From: Candidula unifasciata
Lineage: Eukaryota > Mollusca > Gastropoda > Stylommatophora > Geomitridae
NCBI GenBank assembly: GCA_905116865.2
Contig: CAJHNH020008379.1
Location: forward strand, 266,001 to 330,000
Reading direction: 5' to 3'
DNA: 64,000 nucleotides
Shown here piece by piece: positions 31,701-43,700 of the stretch (positions are counted from its first letter, which is position 1; every line of letters begins with the position of its first letter). The notes beneath the pieces are model-generated. The model saw only the letters and a list, made by a program, of their open reading frames with translations, ran no database searches and had not been told where the DNA came from. Both the position numbers and the translations under genes were made by a program.

Positions 31701-34700
31701 CGCTAGGAAAATATATGCTAAAATCATCGAAAGAAGGCTGAGACCATTGATAGAGTATCAACTTTCAGAAGCACAGATGGGCTTTCGACGAAACAGAAGT
31801 TGCACAGATGCCATTTATACATTGAGACAACTATCAGAGAGGGCAATAGAACATGATAAGACATGTTTGTTGACATTCATAGACCAAGAAAAAGCCTTCA
31901 ATAGAGTTGACAGGAATATGTTGTGGGAATGTATGGGAAAAAAAAGGAATCAGCAATCATCTCATTAATATTTGCAAAAGCCTGTACACAAGTAGTAAAT
32001 GCTGCATAAGATCGAAGGCAGGATTGTCAAGAACTTTTATAGTGAACTCTGGTGTGCGTCAGGGCTGTGTACTATCGCCGCTTCTTGTTATAACATACAT
32101 GGATACCATATGTAGAGAAACAAACTTTAATCACGAAGAAGATATTACAGAATTACTTTTCGCCGACGACCAGGTACTCATAGCAGAAAATACGGAATGC
32201 CTACAGAACCACCTAAATCAAATTAGTAACAAAAGGGAGGAATATAATATGAAAATAAACACTACGAAGACAGAGACAATGATGATAGGAAGACATAAAG
32301 ACAATTTAGAAATTAAATTAAAAAACAATACCCTGAGACAAACAGAGGAATTTAAGTATTTGGGAGCAATTTTTACATCTGACGGAAAACTGGACAGAGA
32401 AATTAGCTCCAGATGTGCCAAAGCTAATCAAGTAATGGGTCAACTATCTCCCCTGTTGACACACAAGCAGATACCTCGGAGTACTAAAGTGAATCTTATC
32501 AGAACTATTTTTTGGCCAACACTATGCTATCAATGCCAAACGTGGACACCTACATCCTCCAATGAACGTAAAATTGTGACAACAGAGATTAAATGCCTTA
32601 GAAGAGCTTCAGGAGTTTCAAGGAAAGACAGAATACAAAATCATGAAATCAGACGAATGCTAGGAATAAAGCCAGTCTTACAGGTCATCAAAGAACAACA
32701 AATGAAGTGGTTTGGACACCTAACAAGAATGCCCTGGTATTATCCGCCACAGCGAGCCACACTAAAACATAACAACGGGTATAGAGCGAGTGGAAGACCT
32801 CGGAAAATATGGAGTGATGGCATTAAGAACAGCCTTACAGAAATGAACATCAGTCTTAAAAGTGCTCTTGACAGAGCCCATCGACGAACATTACATCTCC
32901 CCCCAACACTTCAATGAGGTACAAGGTGGAAGAGAAGAAGAAGTATATCAGACTTTAGTGTTAAAACAAATTCTCTTGATAATTTGCAACCAATAAGTCC
33001 TATTTATAGCTAAATAATTTTTGAGTAACCGCAGGTTGGAGAACTAACTGATAACCACCTGCTTTATGGAATTTATTTTTAAAAAAAATTATAAATTAAA
33101 CCAAAATGTTGAACTGTGTAGCAGTATTTTAGGTAGTAAAATGCAAATCTTCTTCTTCTTTTGTCATCTCACTATTACCAGGTTGTAACCAAGTGTCATT
33201 TTTTTTTTATTTGGTGTCTGTCTCGCGCTTCTCAGGTGGCTTGAGTTATGGATTTGTTCAGCTTTTTACAGATTTTATGTACACCATTTATCTATAACTT
33301 TCTTGGTCTTCCTCTTACCTTCCTGCCAGATGTTCTACTGTAAAAAGTCTCATATGCAGTCTGGTCTGGCTGCATTCTCACTAGATGGCCAAACCATTTC
33401 ATTCTTTGTCTGTGTAATCCAGACATGGTCTTATTCAAACTTTCTGTCTAATGCTGGTATTCGTAATCCTGTCTCATCTGGTGTTGTTAATGACCTTGCG
33501 GAGACAGCGTGTTTCACATGTAGTTATTTCTGTTCTAGTGCCCTATTCATTGTCCATGTTTGGCACTGATAACATAAAGTAGGAACAAAGATGCTATTAA
33601 TCATTTGCTGGAACGGATGCATTGGGTGTAAAAAATGCACATCATTTTTTTTACAGTGGGTAGTGGTGTTTGTTAATGACAGAAATCAGACTGCTTTTGA
33701 AAACAGTTTTCTTACGTTGTACACTTTGTAATATTCGTAACAATATTCGTTACAGTTTGGGTACTTTTTAAAAATTCCTTTTTATAAAGAAAATTACACA
33801 TACATGTGCATATGTAGATATACATACTAGGGGAAGTCAATAAGTCACAAATGGTTGTTAAACAAAATACTAAAGACAATGACAACTTGAAAACCATTAT
33901 TTTTATACAGGCACTGCCCCTTCATTTTTGAGCATAATTTCCACCAACATTGATGCACTTGTCCCATTATTTTATCAGTCCTCCGAAATCTGCTGCGTAG
34001 AACTGCTTGCTTTGTTTTCTAAACCACATTTTCACTTCGCATTTAACTTCTGCGTCATTCGCGAAATGTCTCCAGCCAAGATGGGTTTTCACTGGACCAT
34101 TATGGTGTATGCTAAACCATATGAGCACCCTATTGCAGCTGCTACAGAGGCAACTGTTACTCGCCTGTCACCTTTATTAATCTCCTCCACCCCCTGTATG
34201 GATACGTCTGTTGCAATTTCAACAGGACAACTGGATCAACAATTTTAGAACATCCTTGAGAACATTATTTTACCCAGCTGTGCACCACTTCCTGGCATAA
34301 ACACTTTTCAGCATAAACAGAAAGCATTGCCTTATGAATGTACTTTGCAAGCAGCACTTTTGCCCCCTCCCCCCTCCAGGCACAACAGCACATTGTTTCT
34401 TGAGGGTCCACTCTGTAAGTACAGTCACCATTTTGTTTCTTTGTTGCAAATGTGCATGCAACACCTAATGAACAGAGACAAAGTACGATATTGCTTTCAC
34501 CTAATGACACCTTGAGAAACCACCAACTACATTTTCCTGCCATCCAATGACCATTTGTGACTTACTTATTGACTTTCCCTCGTATATCTTTGGGCGCACA
34601 TGCACACACAGTTGCCTTCTCTGTTTCTCCTTGTCTCTCTCGTCACCTCTCTCTGTGTCTTTCTTTCTCTCTTATAGGTAATTTAGTTGATTAATATCCC

Positions 34701-37700
34701 CCCCCCACCCCCACAAAATTGTCTCATCATGTATGAGGTTTTAACAGTGTTTGGTTCAGTATATCAGTCAGTCAGTTTGTTCCCTCTGGGCTGTTACCTA
34801 AAGGTTTGCCATACTGTCCTGAAATTAACAAATCTTAGTCTGGACGGCAGACCAACAAAGCATATCCCCAATACCCTGAACAGCCTCCAGAAAAGTTTTA
34901 ATTAGGGCACTGTGACGGCTACAAAAGCCAGGTGTAGCCCAGTCCTTTGCGGATAAGGATGTAAGTGGTTGAAGATACATTAAAAGATATGTTTTAATAT
35001 TCCATCGATATCTGTTGTGGTCGATCTCTCTCTGTAATATCTTGGCAACGTTTTTATATTTTACATCTATCGTGGGATTACCACTCATGTAGATGAAGCA
35101 TTAACTACCTGGCATATGTACATGGATGGACTGTTTTGATTATTCTTATATTTTTTCATAGTATCAGCACATTTAATTTGTGGTTTTGTTTAGAAGAAAA
35201 AATATGTGTCCCCTAGTGTGGATTCTAGGGCCAAATATGTAGAGGAAAGATAGGCCCACTGCTGCTAAATATGCATATCATCTTAGAGCTCTGATTCTGG
35301 AACAGGACTAGAGTCCAGAAGTGGATGAACAACCATTACTTTCTGCCTTTTTTGAGGGCAAATGCAGAAGAAATTTATCTTTACTACCATGAACCTTGTA
35401 GTTCAATTTATGTTTAAAAAAAAATTTTTTTTAATGCTTTTCGCAACTCTCACCAAGTTATCTTTGGCCTTACTTCCAATGTCAATACACAGGGCAATTA
35501 AGGTCGTTCGCCAGTCAATTCTAAGGTCATGGCCAACCTTGTTTCAAAATCTGCCAGATTTATATCTGAAATCTGTTTGTAATTTGTCCTGGTGATAAAG
35601 TACTTGTGATTCAGGTTTGTCTGGATAAATTTAATAAGGTCACAGCTATCTGGAATAAACAGGTCAAGTGCTCTGTTATGTTAACTCTTTCAGTACTAGC
35701 CCACTGTTGAATATTTATTAATAATTGTGTAAGTACAGAAATTTACTAGACAGGTCTGTCTAATTTGTATGCAGACTGTTGGTTCCTTGCCAGATGCACT
35801 CCGACTTCAAAGGAGGCTCCCAATTAGTCGACTCTTACGACATGCTTCTGGTAGGCAGTGGGTCTATTCTTGTTTTCCCCATAATATGGCCCCGGGTCCC
35901 ACACCGGGCATATATATATATTTGTTTCTTTTTTTGAAAACTTACTAAGATTTCCACCAATAAAAAGACGTCACTTGCAGTGAGGAAAAGAGTGTTAAAG
36001 TGTTTTGTAGAACCTGTGTTGTTATATGCTTGTGAAAACATGGACAATAAGTAGACAGGCTGCTGAAATTTTGTTTGTCCGCAGTAGAGTTATGGGTTCT
36101 GAGAAGAATGCTAACTGTTCCCTAGAACACTGATTATACATGTGTCATTCTCTTCCTCTCATACAGATCCACTCCAGAATCCACATTTACACAGGTTTTT
36201 TGCATCAAATGTGTCTTCTGTTAGCATTCATTTAATGTCCAAATAAAGCTTTGCAGGATACATTTTTTATAGCAAGATTGATTAACCAATCTATCAGCAC
36301 ATGCATTATTGTTTCTCAGTGCATTATGTTTTGTCATAAAATGGAGAAAAGGGGAACTTTTGTTATCCTTCCTTGGGGTCTGTCAAAATGGCAGAATTGG
36401 TTAACACAGTCAGTGATATATCATCATCAGGTGCCTTGCCGACTGGCGTGGGCGATCATGCCTCTCCATAATCTGCGATCTCCTGCAGCATGTATCAATT
36501 CAATTGCCGACACACCTCCATGCCATGCAACAAGACTGTCAAGCATCTTCTCTCGTTGTCTTCCTCTATCTCTTCTTCCACATATCTTTCCAGTGGTCAC
36601 AACATGTTCTATTTTCCCCTCTTCTCATAACATGGCCGATATATAGCTTGTCAAAAGTGAAGATCCTACAGAACTAGAACCACATAATAATAGATATCCT
36701 CACTGAGTGATATTATAAGCAGCACGATGGTTGCCTTTACTTCCTGAGACATTGCCTGCTACCACTTTTATGCTGCGTCAACCAGTCAAATTATTACCCC
36801 CCCCCCCCCCCCCCCAAAAAAAAAAAAAACCTATGTGGAATTGAACTTAAGACCTTCTGGTCTCTAGGCAACTGTTTATTGATATATTTATTGATATATG
36901 AGTCAACGTCATAGTACACCTGGCATACCGAACCATGCTCTGTCTCCTGCAGCAGATATCAAGGATTAGAAGCTAACTATTCCCATATCACACTGATTAA
37001 TTTGTGGGTGGGCAAACAGCTGTCCACTGCACTACCATGATTTCTGATTTATTGATTGTTAAAGAATGAAACACTGTAGCCCGTACCACCTTAGAGTGAT
37101 GGTCATGTAAATAGGTTTGAAATCTGTGTTCCTGAGCCCTATTTTGGGGGACAGAATAATAGACTACTTCACCCTAGCCCCCAAGCATCTTTGGCAACTA
37201 ATTCTAGTTTTGTTGAAATTAAACATGTTTGGTCAAAAAGGTGCATGTGTCGCAGACTTAATGTAACTGCAACACGTCAGCTGCCCTGTTAAGGGTGAAC
37301 ACAGAAGGAGAAGAACAAAAAACATATGTTTGAGAAGGGATTATAGAGGGAAACAAGACTTGGTCCCAATTACATGCTGTCTAAATGAGATGGTTTGGCC
37401 AAAAGCTGTGCTTTAACATAAATTTTCTGTCAACAGACACAGCCAATGTTTTCTTTTTTAAGCACAAACAGGGAAGAATAATATACCACGACCGCATCCA
37501 TGTTTCTCATTATCACATTATTTACTTGACCCAGCCTTAAATGGGTACCAGGTACTTCCAGGAAAGTAAAGGCGGCATAATGCTGACCAGGTCACTCACT
37601 GACTGTTGATTGGTCTATAAAATATAGGTCTAGGTCTTTATACCAAGTCCGCCTGAAGGCATGGGAAAGTCTCCTTTACGGTTTTTTTGTGTTTTTTTTT

Positions 37701-40700
37701 GTTTTTGTTTTTTAAAAGTGTTTTTTTTTACATTGTATAAGGTTATTTGCATATCCTTTACAGGACGTTGCAGAACAAACCCCAGCAGCCCCTGGCTGTT
37801 GTGTGGTTTCTCTAGGCAAATTTACGTCCAGTAATTTGATTTTGCTTTCTGGACGGTCGGCCCCCTGATACCACTGTCGAAACCAAGGCAAGGCGCATGG
37901 CCCGCAGCTGGGATCGAACCCGGCATTACAAAGCGTTTGCATCGACTTTGCCACAGAGCCGACTTACATTGTATACAGAACAGAACAGGCCAAAACTCCT
38001 ATTATAAAATGAAAAACATTTTGTGCAGTAAATCCATGTCATTGGAGGTTAGGAAAAGAATTCTCGCAAGATACTTAGAGCCGCTTTTAACATACGGCTG
38101 TGAATCTTGGACAATTAATAAACAAGCTGAACAGTATCTTGAGGCCTTGGAGATAGGGTTTTGCAGGAGATTCCTTACAATTCCTTGGACAGCTAAGAAG
38201 AGTAAACTAGTTTTGAAAGAGGGAGGTGCTTATCACAGACATCAGAAAGAGACAGTCATCTTTTGTTGGTCATGTTATGAGAAGAGATACAATGGAACAG
38301 GTTGTAACCACTGGAAAGAATTGTGGAAAAAGAGACAGAGGAAGACATCCGAGAAGATTCTTTACAGGTTTTTGTGCATGGAGGGGTGTCAGCACACGAA
38401 CTGATACTCACAGATTTTAGAGAGGCATGATAGCCCATGTCAGTCTGCAAAGCACTTGATGATGATAATACTGAACATATGATTGAATACTTCATCATTT
38501 GTTTTTTCCTGTAGGGGCCCCAGGGCACTAGTGTTGGAGGATGATAAGAATAGAATCCCTGCTTCTTAAAGTCATGAAAGGCGATTGATTAAGGATTTGC
38601 TAAATATCGGATTAGTTGAGTGGAAAGGTGCAGATATCACGGCATAATTTATATCACAGCGAGAACACAACATACCAACTGCCTTTTTTTTAGGGCGAAC
38701 ACAGAACTAAAAGAATTATTTGTTTCATGTTGATAATCTGATATGTTTTCTACAAAAACATGTTATCTCTATATTGTATCTTTCATCATTGTGCAAGAAA
38801 ATATTAAAATATATTTCAGATACTTTGTTCTCTATTAAATATTTCATTTTGAATTAATTTTTTAATTGCAGGGTGACTCATTGAAATACTTTTTGGATAA
38901 CATAGGCAGGATCGGAACAGTTGTAAGTATCTTGAGATATGTTTGCACAGTCTTGCAAGTTCTCAGTGGTGGACCATACTGTTTTTGGCTCTTCTCCACC
39001 TTTCCCCAATATAATGTTAGGGAGCCACCGTGGTGTAGCGGCTAGACAGTTGCCGGTGGATTAGAAGGTCAAGGGTTTGGGTCGCGACAGTTGGAATATT
39101 TAAATAAATGCCCTTAACTACCAGGTTGACCCAGCCTTGAGTGGGTATAGTCCTAGGAAGTAAAGGCGGCCGGAGTGATATTGACCACGTCACTCACCAA
39201 ATGATGATTGATCTACCAAATAAAGTTCTAGCAGCCCTAAATGCCCAGTACGCTTAAAGGCGCAGAATTGGGACGTTTATACTGTAGTGTTCCACTGTGC
39301 TATATGAAAGCATGGCAATCACAGCCCAAGGTGATACCAGTAAAGGCAAGCGGTAATGTTACATAGCACAAAGCCTGGGCAGGGCTGTAGAGGCCATCGT
39401 CCATGCAGTATGATCCCTCTCTCTGCCTGATTTGTTAACTTCAGAGGCAAGGTAACACCAGTATTTTTGGAACAAAGCGTGCTGCCAAAGCCACTGGATC
39501 AGAAGAGCAGTGCTGTAGAGGCTATTGCCCGTGCAGTTTGATCCCTCCCTCGGCCTGATTTGTTAACTCCAAAGGAAAGGTAACGCCAATACGTTTGTAA
39601 CAAAGCATGCTGCCAAAGTCACTGGATCAGAAGAGCAGTGCTGTAGACACCATTGCCCATGCAACTTGATCCCTCGCCTAATTTGTTAACTATAAAAAAA
39701 AAAAAAAGATAATGCTAGTACGTTTGAAATTTAGCATGCTGCCAAAGCCACTGGGTCAGCAGAGCAATGCTGTTTCTTCCTCTTGAAGCTTGCCATCTTG
39801 AAGAAATTTTAAAGATTGAAGTCTAGAGGATCGACTTAATTGCACCAGTTTGGTATTCCATAAGGCTCAGTCTCTCTCCACAGAACGGCTAGCTGCCTGC
39901 TGAGAGTGCCACACAAAACATGAACTCCATATCTCCGGTGACGATCCTCAGGGATCTCTGTACCAATTGCACTTGTGAACTGAACAACGCAGGTGTGAAA
40001 CAAACCTGTAACTTTCAGAACGTGAGGCAGATGGCTTTACCACTTCACCACATCTTCGCTGTCATAAAGTTGTGGAGACAGCAGTCAGCAGTACACTTGT
40101 AATGAAAATGAAAAGGACTATTCTCGACCTGTCAACAGTTAATGAACATAAAGTATCGCCGGAGAGTTTGACAAATGAAAGACACACAGATGCAAAAGAA
40201 CTTGTTTCTATGAAAGTTTCTATCAACGTAAATATGGAAATGAAGAATATTTAGTTGAAAACAAGTGTTGTATTTCAAAGTGTTTATCCAGACATCTTGC
40301 AGAATATGTTGTCTTAAGCATGTATGAATAAGGTTACGTTTGTTTCAGTTCGCTATTATCAATTTCCATTTTGTTGGTGGACAAAGACTCCAGAAACCAA
40401 GCCTTGAATCTGTGTATTTCTTTGATTTTTCGAACACCCATGACATATTTCATCACCTGTTTGTCATTTTATGTGCTAAAGCTTTTTTGTCCTGTTAAAA
40501 GACATGCATAATTGTGTTGACTAAAACATTGACATAATGCTTTCCTAGACAGTACTCTATTTAAAAAAAAACTGTCTTCAATGAAAGGAATCGGTGCAAA
40601 ACAGTTTTCATCAGAGTATCCGCTGCTTTGCAAATTTAAATGCATTGTTACAAAGGGAGTCACACACAAGGCTTTCAGTTACCATTAATAAACATGAACA

Positions 40701-43700
40701 TTTCAGACTTCTGTAGAGCCATTAGTATTCACTGTTCTTTTGCATAGTATTCACGTGTCTACGGGTCGGATAAGGTTTCGTTAGGAAAATAGTTGTCCAA
40801 CCTTCTGGGGTCATTTACATGCTTTGGGAGACAATTTCTTCATTATACCATGATGGCAATCATGATAATGGGAAAATTTAATGGTTAATATGCAAATGGA
40901 AAAAAATATGTCAAGATTAGGTCAGATGAAAAGGGTCCCCATGTGGATTCGGGGGCCCCATTGTGGGGGAAACAAGAATAGACCCACTGCCTCCTAAACA
41001 AGCATTTTGTAAGAGTCGACTAATTGGGGAGGGGGGGGGGCTTCCTTTGAAGTCGGAGTGCATCTGCCTGAACGGCAAGAAACCAGCAATCTGCAGACAG
41101 TTAAGTCGATCTGTTATACGGATGCGCACACAACACTCAGGTTCTGAAGAAAGACTAAAATCCAGATGTTGACAAACAACCATAACTTTCCGCCAGGCAG
41201 GCAGTTATTTGCATGAACTAGGAAAGAAAGCAACAGCAGTATTTTGGCTCTATTAAACATTATTGTGGCCTGGAGAGGATACCGTTTTAGGAAAACGAGG
41301 CGGAGCCATTGGCTGTAAAAGCACACAGGGCTGGACAATTGGCTGCAGAAAAAGAGACTTTCAGGCATGCCATGACAAGAGAGGCATTCTGTAAAGGACC
41401 TGGTGAATGATAGTGATGATGCACTTATCAAAGCTTTTATCTAGTTAACTTAACCTTGAGAGGCAAAACAGGGGTTTTGCATCATGATCTTTTGATATCT
41501 CAAATTAAATTAAATCTTACATAAATTTGTAGCTAGTAAAAAAAGAAGTAATCCATTATCCTCATTTGATTTCTTCAAATGAGTTTCACAGATAAGAATG
41601 AGAAAACAATAAGTAATTAATGAACCTTATTTGATCTCTCAATGGAAGTCACACAGACAGTTCACTACTAGTTAATGGAAATAAGTAATTCACGATCTTT
41701 GTCTTATCTCTGACAATATCACAATTTACATCTTCTTCCACCCTTTATCCTCTAGTGGAGATAAGGCCACTTGCTATAGTTTTTATTCTTGTTAAATTTT
41801 CTTCTTCTCTCCTTTATCTCATAGTGGAGCATAGGACTTCAACCAGCAAGTCGTCATCTCCTTTGCTTTCCTATGTATTCCACATCTTTTTAACCTCTAT
41901 CTCTCGTTCCCTTCTCTGTGTTTTTGTTGTTGTTGATATGCTACGATTTTTATGTCCCTGTTGGTTCCTGTGTAAAGACATTCTATCTATATTGCTCTGA
42001 GTTTTCTCAACGTGTGCCTTATCATACGCCCATGACATTTCTTTATTTCTTGGCTCACTGGAATTTGTTTAATTTGCTCCCAAAGCTCCACACTATTGAT
42101 TCCAATTTACCATACCATTTAATCCCCTCAGTTCCCCTTGTGGGTTCCGGGGCCCCATTGTGGGGGAAAACAAGAATAGTCCCACTGCCTACTCAAAAGC
42201 ATGTCGTAAGAGTCAACTGATTGGAAGCTTCCTTCAAAGTTGGGTTTGTGTCTGCCTGAGAGGCGAGGAATCATCAGTATGCATAACCATGAGTCAGATC
42301 TGTAAAATGGATGTGCATGCAACACTCGGGTTCTGGAATAGGACTAAAGTCTAGAAGTGGACAAACACCCAGAACTTTCCGTCGGAGTTCACAGTTGGTG
42401 AACAAGAAGAAGAGTTCCCTCAGTTCTGTGTAGACACCAGTTGACTTAAGTTTATAAGAATTAGTTTTAGTTGTTGTCCATGTTTAGCTCCACACAGCAG
42501 TACTGATTTGACATTAGCGCTGAATATTTGAAGTTTATTACTAGTTTTAATTTATCTGACTTCCATACATTTCATAGTTCTATGGAAGCTTCTTTTGCAT
42601 TCCTACTTGTATATCTGTTTCTCCATCTTTGTCTGCTGTTTTAATAGCACCACATCTTGAAGTAAGGTGTGGAAGTGATGTTTTGGGAGTGAGTTTATTT
42701 TCTTTTGACTGCCACAGAATTGTTAAGTCTATGAGTGCTGCTATTGACTTTTTAATTCTCATTTTTATATCTATATCTTCCTGCGATTCTACTGCAAATA
42801 AAATATATATTGGTGTAAAGTTCAGTTTTGCTATACATATTTTTTTTTAAGTTTAAACATGCAGATGTTTTAAAAATACACGAGCTTTCTACTGCATTTT
42901 GAAGTTTTTGCTTATTGTTACATTTTCAGAACTATACACCATCAAAGCAAGACATCCTGTTGGCAAGGAAAGCTACGAAGGGAATTATTGAGCATCAGAT
43001 TATGATTAAAGGTGTCCCTTTCATGTTTATTGATGTGGGAGGTCAAAGGTCACAACGTCAGAAGTGGTTTCAGTGTTTTGAGGGCATTACTTCTATCTTG
43101 TTTCTCACATCTGCTAGTGAATTTGACCAGGTATTTTTAATTTTGTACTTTAAATAGTTGTTGCATCACTTCTGCTTTTTTTTTTTTTTTAATTTAGCTT
43201 GATTGTTCTTGTTCAACCCAGTGGTTGTGGGTTCATAGAGAAAATACAGGACTGGATTCCATCCATGATTGTTAAACATATGCACAGGATAGAATGGAAT
43301 GGAAGAATATCTCAGTGTGGGTTCTGGGGACCCATTGTGGGGAAAACAGGAATAGGCCCACTGCTCTCCTAACAAGAAGGTCGTAGGAGTGGACTAATTG
43401 GGGGCATCCTTCATTGTCGTAGTGCAGCTGCTTGAGAGATGAGCGGTTCTTCATACAATTTTCGCCCCAAACAAACTGTGGTTGACCCTTCACTCATGCT
43501 TCTCAACCTTTTACACGCGCTGGTCTATGTTACAGAGATGTCACACAGCATTGTCTTTGATGCACTCACCGGCGATGTCGTGTGTTCTAAATTACACGAT
43601 GTGACTGCTTTTACGGAACACCTAGAACTGGCCCTAATCCCAGACTCCCTACCACGCAGCCTCAGCCTACGTCCCATGAGAGAGCGCAGCCTACATCCTG

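Noticed and set aside
33928..34248. 106-codon plus frame as a possible gene
   Set aside because: Lies wholly inside the TA-flanked inverted-repeat element and shows no transposase or host-protein motif.
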